DNA from: Gordonia lacunae
Lineage (GTDB): Bacteria; Actinomycetota; Actinomycetes; Mycobacteriales; Mycobacteriaceae
Direction: 5' to 3'
Assembly (NCBI RefSeq): GCF_002149015.1
Contig: NZ_NGFO01000038.1
Span: 1-40,536 of the forward strand
DNA length: 40,536 nt
Shown here: positions 26,001 to 34,300 of the stretch, in pieces
Position numbering within the stretch: position 1 is the first letter of the stretch
How the letters are laid out: each line of letters starts with the position of its first letter
Notes under the pieces: generated by a model
What the model was told of the DNA's origin: nothing
Seen by the model: only the letters and a program-made list of their open reading frames with translations
The model's database searches: none
Program-made: the position numbers and the translations under genes

Positions 26001-28312
26001 TCCGCGGCATGCGGGTCGAACCCGGCGAGGTCGACGGGGTTCTCGCGAGCCATCCCGACGTGGAGACCGCGGTGACCGTCGGGACTTCGACGCCGGCGGG
26101 GGAGACGGTCCTGGTGTCGTATGTGACCGCTCCACCCGACCGTCTGCCGGCACCCGAGCACATCCTGGACCACGCGGCGGCTCGTCTCCCGGCGCATCTC
26201 GTTCCGCACACCGTGGTCGTGCTCGACGGGTTGCCGATGACCCGGACCGGCAAGGTCGACCGTCGCGCCCTGCCCGCGGTGGAGATCTCGCCCGCCCGCG
26301 AGTACGTCGCCCCGCGCAGCCGGCTCGAGGGCGTCGTGGCGCAGATCTTCGCCGACGTGCTCGGCGTACGGGAGGTCAGCGTCCACGACGGGTTCTTCGA
26401 ACTCGGCGGCAGCTCGTTGTCGGCGACCAAGGTCGCCTATCGCGTCGAACAACACATCGGACGTCGCGTGCCGATGTCGCTGCTCTTCGAGAATCCCACC
26501 GTCGCGGATTTCGTGGCGGCCGTGGCAACGGCCGACCGGGAATCGGCCGGGCGCATGCTGACACCGCGTGACCGCACGCATGTCGTCGACCTCACCGGGG
26601 TCCAACGCGGGCTGTGGTCGATCAATCAGATCGATCCGGCGTCGCCCGCGTACAACGTCGGGCTGACCCTGGAACTCGACGGCCGGTTGGACGTCCCCGC
26701 CCTCACCGGCGCGGTGGGCGATCTCGTCGCCCGTCACGAGTCGTTGCGGACGCGCTACCCGCTCCACGACGGCGCCCCAGTACAGCTGATCACCCCGGCC
26801 GCAGATGCGGTGCACGCGTTACGGATTCCGCTGGTCGATCTCGCCGGGGACCGGCTCGACACCACCGCCGGGGACCGGCTCGCCGTCGAGATCGCCGCAG
26901 TCGTCGACGCCGGATTCGATCTGACCGGACCCCCGGCCGTCCGCGCGGCGATCCTGCGACTGAGCGCCGACCGGCACGTACTGGTGTTCGTCGTGCATCA
27001 CATCAACGCCGACGGCGGATCTCTCGGCCCGCTCGCTCGCGACCTCGCCGAGTTCTACGCCGCCCGGATCTCGGGCAGGTCGGGATCGGGGAGTGTCGTC
27101 GGACAGCGCGTGCAGTTCGCGGACTACGCGATCTGGCATGCCGAGCGCCTGCAGACCGTGCGCCCCGGCGGGATGACCGAACGGCAGCGTCAACTCGAGT
27201 ACTGGAGGCGGCGTCTCGACCGGGTGGGGGAGCCGGCGACGATCCCGACCGACCGGCCGCGCCCCGTGGAGCCCCGCCACCTCGGGGGCGTCGTCGATCT
27301 CGACATCCCGCCGTCGACGGCGACGATGCTCCGCCAGATGGCCCGAGTGGGCAACACGACCCAGTTCGCCGTGCTGCACGCTGCGCTCGCGGTCCTGATC
27401 GGGCGGCTGTCGGGCAGTGACGACATCGTCATCGGCACGCCGTTCGCCGGGCGCGATGATCCTGCCCTGACCGACATGGTGGGAATGCTCGCGACCACGG
27501 TGCCACTGCGGACGCGGCTGCGGCTGGACGAGCCGTTCGCGGACCTGTTGCGGCGAGTGCACACCGACGATTTTGCCGACCTGGGGCACACCGACGTGTC
27601 CTTCGACGAGATCGTCGATCACCTGGCCCGTGCCGACCGCGGAACGGTTCGTCGTGGACGCCGCAATCCGCTGTTCTCGGTGATGATCGCCTATCAGAAC
27701 CTCGAGTTCCCGGAAGTCGAACTCGACGGTCTGCACGTTCGCCCGCGGTTGCCCGCCTCGTTCCCGGCCAAGGTGGATCTCGAGGTCATGCTCTATCCGG
27801 GCGATCCGGACGGTGTCGAGCGCAACGGCGCACTGGGTGGGCAGATCGCGTTCGACACCGATCTGTTCGACCGGGACACGGTGGCGCTGTTCGCCGAGCG
27901 ATACCGGAATCTGCTGACCGACATCGTGGCACGGCCCGACACCGCGGTCGGGGATCTCGCGCTCTGGGAGGAGACGACGCCGGACCACGGCGGGGCCGAG
28001 GACGTGCGTCCGCTCCACGAGATCGTGTCGGAGGTGGCGGCCATCGCACCCGACACCGTCATCGGCGTCGCGAGGGCGCCGCTGGTGACCTTCGCCGATC
28101 TCGAGGCAACCGCTGTGGCGATGTCCATCTCGGTTCCCGACGAGGATCCGGCGGAGGCGCTGACGATCGCCGTGGCAACGCTTCTGGCCGACGCCGACCG
28201 GTCGATCGACGACGTCTTCGACAGCGTGCGAGCAGCCGCCGACGCCGTGTTGGGTCGGGACGCGGACACCGGATCGGATGCGCTCCCGCGAAATCGTGTG
28301 GGACCCGCGTGA
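20018..28312 (+). CDS. Non-ribosomal peptide synthetase, C-A(Ser)-T-C-A-T-C
   Basis: A 2764-residue multimodular enzyme. Domains: C1 about 37-465 (HHIAFDG near 166); A1 about 497-1020 with TSGSTG, FDVSVWEL, YRTGDLV and GKLDQRALP; T1 with LGSDSL near 1066; C2 from 1129 (HHIAADG near 1257); A2 with TSGSTG near 1752 and GKVDRRALP near 2079; T2 with LGGSSL near 2129; C3 from 2193 (HHINADG near 2327). A1's ten-residue code reads D-V-W-H-F-S-L-I-D-K, a serine code. A2 reads D-V-W-I-M-A-L-I-W-K, which I cannot assign. C1 and A1 resemble EntF, whose C domain accepts a carrier-bound acyl group. After C3 about 100 residues look like a cut-off A-domain start (see findings). All C motifs keep the catalytic His. 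ATG 20018 is the start; its ribosome-binding site is weak. Confidence 0.95.
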   Translation: MDDTASHRDGTGGDRRPGTPRAPGDVELQARTELLDLTAAQRAMWFAENLVDDHSVTVAHYLDIVDDGRPFDRELFRRGVLDAARDLQTAYTRVTEVDGTPQQYIDYSVPFDVVDVDLRAEPDPEAAAEVWMRADHQRSVDLLADPVAVAAFIRIADDRTYWYMRGHHIAFDGYGALMCLHEAVARYNSHRQADPAEPAPSRAGHRPVRRASVAEVVADDAAYRQSTRFEKDREFWSERAAGLPERVSLAAHRATTGVRNETVVSAGLIGPELDDALRRCARDLDASVAAILTAAFAAFLARMSGSDDIVLSLPVTARTTARIRHSAGMVSNMLPLRVNGIATATCADVVSAVTAEITAGLRHQRYRSEDIRAAAGFGDTLGTSFGPLVNLLLFDKPIVIDGARVRYHMLSAGMVEDLVMNVFAAGPDAPLEVGLHANPTLYEQAELDVHRRRLLSLLTQFVTEPRRPVADLELLVAGESATVDRLGSGGPAVPVGDEHILAAFDRQVDSTPDAPAVTFGDTTLTYREFERACGTFADRFASLGVRRDDRVVVALDRSIEQVCAVYAAIGLGAAYVPVDPAEPEERRRAITAAVGPSVIVDAQFVADLGVDPGPDSPRSRRRDGARPGPPTPVHRDRRAPAGLAAYVIFTSGSTGIPKGVEIDHRAIVQRLAWMQHDHPIAAADAVLYKTPATFDVSVWELLWPLRVGARMVIAEPGGHRDPAYLRDLIARSGVTVVHFVPSMLDAYLDVVLGPETEGRQVAGGPDPDDAAAYDRVSLPDQVRWLFTSGEALPARLAHRARSTSRAGLVNLYGPTEAAIDVTAQRITTDRAVVPIGRPVPGTVVRVLDARLRPVPVGVVGELHLVGAQLANCYVGAPGQTSARFVADPQGAAGARMYRTGDLVRWTGDGELEYLGRTDQQIKIRGRRVEPGEVEAVIAALPGVDAVAVVARHDLGPAPVLVAYVRPRREESTGPVGGLLDAEAVRAHCRRRLPGHMVPLGVVLLDSFPTTRSGKLDQRALPAPVLGSGATDFRPPHTPAERALVALVEEALDRDGVSVSDNLFALGSDSLLAARMVARARVDHGLGIALTDVFEAVDLADLASRAVVIPDSDQAARGPSRLPRPARIPLSQAQTRLWFINRMSPAESTYNMSGALRLTHPVDTAVLHRAVVDVVHRHEILRTVFPVVDGEPEQRILDAQVAADLLEAVAGSGASGTDLAAAISAVTDVGFDLAEEIPFRYRVVTGHPDGDVIVLVVHHIAADGHSLRPLLRDLMTAYDSRRAGAEPDFAPLPMQYADVAVERAETLGTPESPSAFLVKGLEFWRTELSGAPDLLQLPTDRPRPRVMSSSGAHVDTVLGPELTDGIRQLARSLSATPFAVFQSALVITLGRLAATDDVSIGTAVAGRDDPAVADLVGMFVNTVVLRTTLNPADTVAEFVTAAHRRCARAMSCADVPFERVVDAVAPHRSPAHSPLFQVALTVQPDQLAELAHWTGSAAILDARVPSAKYDVTVSVTDHTDRYDIEFAYATDLFDAATVREMAARLGFVLAQMVRQSSRTIGSIDLLRPDETRVLASPARGARPEQTLAGLLARGLARADPGAPALVGDSVLRWSEVATTTHQLARVLIERGIGPGDVVAVSIPRSPRSVLAVLGVAMSGAAFVMIDSRLPVARRAAMLADSGAVLLITAETPAGDGDGAPGAGSSSIPPTVARLVLDDLEVDLGIAGRPTYPVADAERVRPISLDDVAYLQFTSGSTGRPKAATLTHAGFAELVAEQQQRLGAAPDARILHVAAPGFDVAVWEIVFAVCSGAQLVISPPDVFAGPELENVIAGHRVTHTIMTPTALATLDPAAVPELAVVMVAGEACPPELVTRWHTAGRPLLNLYGPSETTIWATVSAPLRPAEPVTIGGPISGVGVKVLDACLRPVPNGVLGELYLSGRALGRGYHGRPGLTAARFVADPFDAGGRMYRTGDLVTRTPSGDIVYHGRNDFQIKIRGMRVEPGEVDGVLASHPDVETAVTVGTSTPAGETVLVSYVTAPPDRLPAPEHILDHAAARLPAHLVPHTVVVLDGLPMTRTGKVDRRALPAVEISPAREYVAPRSRLEGVVAQIFADVLGVREVSVHDGFFELGGSSLSATKVAYRVEQHIGRRVPMSLLFENPTVADFVAAVATADRESAGRMLTPRDRTHVVDLTGVQRGLWSINQIDPASPAYNVGLTLELDGRLDVPALTGAVGDLVARHESLRTRYPLHDGAPVQLITPAADAVHALRIPLVDLAGDRLDTTAGDRLAVEIAAVVDAGFDLTGPPAVRAAILRLSADRHVLVFVVHHINADGGSLGPLARDLAEFYAARISGRSGSGSVVGQRVQFADYAIWHAERLQTVRPGGMTERQRQLEYWRRRLDRVGEPATIPTDRPRPVEPRHLGGVVDLDIPPSTATMLRQMARVGNTTQFAVLHAALAVLIGRLSGSDDIVIGTPFAGRDDPALTDMVGMLATTVPLRTRLRLDEPFADLLRRVHTDDFADLGHTDVSFDEIVDHLARADRGTVRRGRRNPLFSVMIAYQNLEFPEVELDGLHVRPRLPASFPAKVDLEVMLYPGDPDGVERNGALGGQIAFDTDLFDRDTVALFAERYRNLLTDIVARPDTAVGDLALWEETTPDHGGAEDVRPLHEIVSEVAAIAPDTVIGVARAPLVTFADLEATAVAMSISVPDEDPAEALTIAVATLLADADRSIDDVFDSVRAAADAVLGRDADTGSDALPRNRVGPA
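23641..23662 (-). repeat. Intragenic repeat copy (inverted), NRPS gene 1
   Basis: A 22-base match to the core of the repeat family described at 36248, in reverse orientation, inside the C2 domain and read as A-G-S-G-A-S-G. A single copy, slightly diverged at its ends. Confidence 0.6.
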
Positions 28313-31300
28313 CGTCGGACACCTCGATTCCCCGCGCCTCGACGGGGTCGGCCCCGTCGTCACCGCGTCCCTCGGCGCTGCGGTCGCTCGCGCTTGCCGC
28401 GACCCATGCGGGCGACGACATCGCGATGACCGGTGCGGCCGGCCCGGTGTCGTTCCGTGCCCTTCACCGCAGGGTGTCGGCGTCGGCGATCACCCTGGCG
28501 GGGCGGGGTGTCGCGCCCGACGCCGCCCTGCGCGCGACGGTGACGGCGCTGATGCCGCGCGCCGGATTGAGTGGATCGCAACTCGCCGCAACGGCCGCCG
28601 AGATCGTCGACGAACTCGACCGTCGTCTCGACGAGATCCTGGGCGACGGTGACCGCGCCTCGCTACCGGGCCTCATCCGGATCGCCGCGCGCCGCCGGGC
28701 CGACGCCGTCGCCCTCACCGACCTCGCCGGGGCGTCGCTCACCTACCGTGAGCTCGACGAGCGATCGGAGCAGATGGCCCACGCCCTCGTCGCCCGCGGC
28801 GCGGGACCCGAGACCCTCGTGGGCGTCGCGTTGCCGCGATCGGCGGACCTCGTCGTGGCGTTGCTGGCGGTTCTCCGGACCGGCGCCGCCTATCTGCCCC
28901 TCGATCGCACCCACCCGGTCGCACGGTTGACCGGCATCGTCGACGACGCGTCGCCGGTGGTGGTGCTGGCCGAGGACGAGACGGTGGAGGCCTGGGCGGC
29001 GATGTCCGCGCCGCTGTGCACGCCGCAGGACCTGCTGACGCACCACGAGTTCGACGCGGAGGGCGCGTCGCCCTCCCTGCCGGATCATGTGAACCCGCAC
29101 GCGAGTGCGTACGTGATGTACACCTCCGGGTCCACCGGACGACCGAAAGGCGTCGTCGTCACCCACGACAACGTGGTGTCGCTGCTGACGGCCCTCGACA
29201 CCGTCGTGGAAAGCACTCCCGACGATGTGTGGTCGTTGTTCCACTCCTACGCATTCGACGTGTCGGTGGGTGAGATCTGGGCCGCCCTGCGCGCCGGTGG
29301 ACATCTCCTCGTGCTCGATCACGCGACGACGCGCGCCCCCGACGACGTGGTCGACGCCTTCGACCGGCACGGGGTGACGGTCGTCAACTTCACCCCGTCG
29401 TCGTTCTATCAGTTCGCCGCGGTCGTTCGCCCGCCCCACGGCCGACGCTTGCCCGAGTCCGTTCGCCGACTGCACTTCTCGGGAGAACTACTCGACTACG
29501 AGCAGGTGCGGAAGTGGCAGTCGGACCGGGCGGCGGACGGGTCGGCGACCCGTTCGGGTGCCGACGTCGGGGGTCCGCAACTCAACAACATGTACGGTCC
29601 CACCGAGACGACGGTCTACATGACCCGCCGCGAACTCACCCGCGCGTTCGTCGACGGGGCGACCGCCTCCGACATCGGGACTCCGCTCCTCGGTTCGCGG
29701 GTGCACGTGCTCGACGGCCGGCTCGCCCCTGTACCCGACGGGGTGCCCGGCGAACTGTATGTCTCGGGCGCGCAGGTCACTCGTGGATTCCTGCATCGGC
29801 ACGGTCAGACGGCCACGCGGTACGTCGCCGATCCGTTCGGTCCGCCGGGGGGCCGCATGTATCGCACGGGCGATGTCGGTGTGTCCCGCGGCGGGTCCAT
29901 CGAATTCGTGGGACGACGCGACGGCCAGGTGAAACTCCGCGGCTTCCGCATCGAACTCGGCGAGGTCGAGTCGGCGATGTCGGCGATCGACGGTGTCGAC
30001 GCGGCGGGGGCGGACATCCGTACCCTCGGGGACACCGATCACCTCGTCGGCTATCTGGTCGCCACCGGCGGTAGCGATGACCCGGCCACCGCCGGTACCG
30101 ACGATCCGGCCACCGCCGGGCCGGTAGCGCTGCCGGAGAACGAGATCCGTGCGCGGCTCGCGACCGCGGTGCCCGACTACATGGTGCCCACGCGGTTCGT
30201 CTGGCTTCCGCGACTCCCGCTCACCGTGAACGGCAAGCTCGATCGAGGTGCCCTGCCCGACCCGGGGTCCGGGGACGGCCCGATCGGTGCCGAGCCGCCC
30301 GCCACCGCCACCGAGGCGGCGCTGGCCGGGCTCGTCGCCGAGATCCTGGGCGTGAACGACGTCGGGGTGACCACCTCATTGTTCGATCTCGGCGGCAACT
30401 CTCTCACCGCGACCCGGGTGGCGGCCCGGGCAGCCGAGCGGTTCGACACGACGGTCTCCGCGCGAGCGGTCTTCGCCGATCCCACCATTCGGGGTCTGGC
30501 GGCGGTCATCGACGATCAGGGCGGCGGCGAGTCCGAGGGGGCCGGCGCCCTTGCACACCGAGTGCCGCCGCGCCGGATTCCGCTGGCCCGGATCGACCGC
30601 GGCGGGGTGCTCCCGCTGTCGCCCGCGCAGCGACGTATCTGGTTCCTCGAGACACTGGACCCCGGCGGGGCCGGCTACCTCATCCCGGCGGTCCTCCGCC
30701 TGAGTGCCGCGCCGGCCCCTGGTCCCGACGCCGGCCGGCGTTCCCCGGATCCGGTGGTCGTCGCCGCCGCGCTCGCGGATCTGCTTGCCCGACACGAGGT
30801 GCTCCGTACGCGGTTCGTATCGGTGGACGGCGTTCCCGAGCAGGTGATCGCGCCGGTCGGGGACAACCGGCATGACGTCCGGGTGGCGCCCCCCATCGAC
30901 ATGCGCGGCGCCGACGAGGCCGACATCTCCGCCACGATCGCCGAGATCACCAGTCGGGGTTTCGATCTCGAGGACACCGCGCCGGTCCGGGCCCGGCTGC
31001 TCCGCGTCGCCGAGGACGACATGATCCTCGTCCTGGTGGTGCACCACATCATCAGCGACGGTGGTTCGGTCGCGCCGATGGTCACCGACTTCGTCACCGC
31101 CTACGAGGCCCGTCTGGCCCAACGGGAGCCCGGCTGGGCGCCACTGCCGGTCCACTACGCCGACTACGCGGTGTGGCAGCACCACCGGCTCGGGGACACC
31201 GCCGACCCCACCTCTCTCGCGGCGCGCCAGCTCGAGTACTGGCGCGCCGGTCTGGCGGGTGCGCCGGAGCTCATCGAGTTGCCGGTGGATCGGCTGCGGG

Positions 31301-34300
31301 CCCCGGTCCGGGACGACTCGGGTGCCGAACTGTCCTCGGCATTCGACGCGGTCACCTGGAACAGGTTGCGGGACCTGGCCGGTCGGCACGGCGCGACGAT
31401 GTTCATGGTCGTCCACGCGCTGCTCGCGGTCACACTCGTCCGGTCCGGTGCCGACGAAGACATCGTCATCGGAACCCCGGTGGCCGGGCGGGGCGAACGT
31501 GATCTGGATCCGCTCATCGGGATGTTCGTCAACACGCTCGCGCTGCGAAGCCGGGTGTCTCGCGACGTCGCGTTCACCGACCTGCTCGACGCCATCCGCG
31601 ACATCGACGTCGCCGCACTCGATCACGCCGACCTCCCGTTCGAGACCGTCGTCGACGAGGTCGTCACGGTGCGCAACACCGCACATCCGCCCCTCGTCCA
31701 GGTCGCTCTCGCCTTCCAGAACGCGACCAGGCCCGCGGTCGAGTTACCGGGTCTCGTCGTCGCCGAGATCGAGGCTCCGGTCACCACGGCCAAGGTCGAC
31801 CTGCAGGTCACCGTCCTCGACGAACCGGGTCGCCCCGCCGACGACGACACCCGCGTGATCGTCACCTACGCGACCGCACTGTTCGACGCCGACACCGTGG
31901 ACGCATTCCTCCGTCGGATGGTCACCCTCGCGCGAGCCGTCACAGTCGACCCGAACCTGCCGGTGGGTGACCTGCCCACCGGGGACGAGGCTTCCGGCGC
32001 GGTGGTCGCCGCGCCGAGCCTGGCCTCGTCGAGGTCGACACTGGCCGACCTGTTGGACACGGCGATCTCCGTGAATCCCGGTGGCGTCGCGGTCACCGAG
32101 AACGGACGGCACCTGACCTATGGTCGGCTCGACGTCGAGACGCGACGGCTGGCCGCCGTACTCCGTGCGCGCGGCGCCGGCCCGGGCACCGTGATCGCCT
32201 TGGCCACACCGAGATCGCTCGCGGGCACGGTCGGGTTCTGGGCGGTCGCGCGCACGGGTGCGGCCGTGGCTCCCGTCGATCCCGCCCTGCCGGTCGAGCG
32301 CCTGCGCCACATGCTGGACACCGTCGACGCCCGCCTCGGGATCGCCTCGGCCGCAGCCGTCTCCGAACTGACGTCATCATCAGGCCCGCTCGCTCCGCTC
32401 CCGGCGCCGGAGTCATTCGGCCCGCTCGCTCCGCTCCCGGCGCCGGTGTCATCATCAGGCCCGCTCGCTCCGCTCCCGGCGCCGGTGTCACCCACGCCAG
32501 TGGAATGGATCCTCGTCGAGGACCACCTCGAGATGGACGGGGTCGGGGACGTGACCGGTGACGTCTCGACCGACGTCGACACGATTGGCCGTCGTCCCCG
32601 ACCCGACGAGACCGCCTACGTCATCTTCACCTCCGGGTCGACGGGCCGGCCGAAAGGCGTCGCGGTCACGCACCGGGGGTTGGCCGACCTGATCGCCGAT
32701 GCGCGCGTCAGATTCGACCTCACACCGGCCGCACGTGTACTCCGCTTCGCGGCACCGGGTTTCGACGCGGCTGTCTTCGAGACACTGGTCGCGGTGGCGA
32801 GTGCGTCGACGATGGTCGTGGTGCCGGACGGGGTGACGGGCGGCGCCGAACTCGCGGCGATCCTGCGCCGGGAACACGTCACCCATGCGACCATCACCCC
32901 GACCGCACTCGCGACGGTGTCCGATGTGCTCGCCGAGACGGGCTCGCACGTGTCGTCTGCTGACGGTTTCCCGGATCTCGAGGTCATCTCCGTCGCCGGG
33001 GACGTCTGCTCGCCGGAACTGGTCCGGGGCTGGTCGCCCGGTCGCGCGATGCGAAACCTCTACGGCCCCACCGAGACCACCATCTGGGCCACGTCGTCCG
33101 CACCGATGCGCCCGGACTCGCCGATCACCATCGGCGGTCCGATTGCCGGGATCACCGTCGCGGTGCTCGATCCGCGCCTGCATCCCGTTCCGGCCGGGGT
33201 GGCCGGTGAGCTGTACCTGGCCGGCGCTGCGCTCGCCGCCGGTTACCTCGGCCAGACGGCGCTCACCGCCGAACGGTTCGTCGCGGCGCCGTTCGGTGCG
33301 CCAGGAGAGCGGATGTACCGCACCGGGGACCTCGTCCGGTGGCGCCGGCGACACGGTCGATGGGCACTGGACTTCCTCGGCCGCAGCGACTTCCAGGTCA
33401 AGATCCGCGGCTTCCGGATCGAGCTCGGTGAGATCGACGCCGTCCTCGGCGAGCACGAGTCGGTCGATTTCTCGACGACCGCCGGAGTCGAGCACCCGAC
33501 CTCGGGAGAGACGGTCCTCGTGTCCTGGGTTCACGGTGTCGCCGGCATTGCACCCGACACCGGGGACGTGGCGGCCCACGCGGCCCGTCGGCTGCCCGCC
33601 CACATGGTGCCCACCCTCATCGTGCCGCTCGACGAGATCCCCCTGACGGCCACCGGGAAGCTCGACAGCAGGGCACTGCCCACGCCGCGTTTCGGCGGGA
33701 ACGTACACGTCCGGCCGGAAACGGCGACCGAGCAGACGGTCGCGGCGGTCTATGCCGAGGTGCTGGGGCTCGACGCTCCAGAGGAGGTGTCGGCGGAGGC
33801 GTCGTTCTTCGATCTCGGCGGAACGTCGCTGTCGGCGACCCGGGTCATGGCACGCCTGGGAGTCGCACTCGGCGTCGAGATACCGGTGCGGGCGCTGTTC
33901 GAGACGCCCACCGTCCGCGCGCTGGCCGCCGCCGTCGACGCCGGGGAACACGGTCCCGGCAGCGAACTGCCGGCACTCGAGGCCATCCGCCGGCCGCACC
34001 CGGTGCCCCTCTCGTACGCGCAACGCCGGATGTGGTTCCTCAACCAGTTCGATCCGGGGTCGACCGCCTACGTGATCCCGATCGTGGTCCGCGTGCGCGG
34101 CGACCTCGACGTGTCCGCGATGTGCGCGGCGATCCTCGACGTCGTCGACCGGCACGAGGTGCTGCGCACCGTCTACCCGACGGGGACTCCCGACGCAGAC
34201 GCCGCCGGACCCTCGGACGCCGCGGCGCACGACGCCGGACGGTCCGATGACGCCGTGCCCGTCGGTGTCGAACCCGTGGCGCTCGTTCTGGACGACTGGG

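Noticed and set aside
28300..28320. The two NRPS genes as one gene broken by a sequencing frameshift
   Set aside because: A GTGA stop/start overlap is present, and joining the frames would place two successive A-like starts before the real A domain. A true split is more likely, though not proven.
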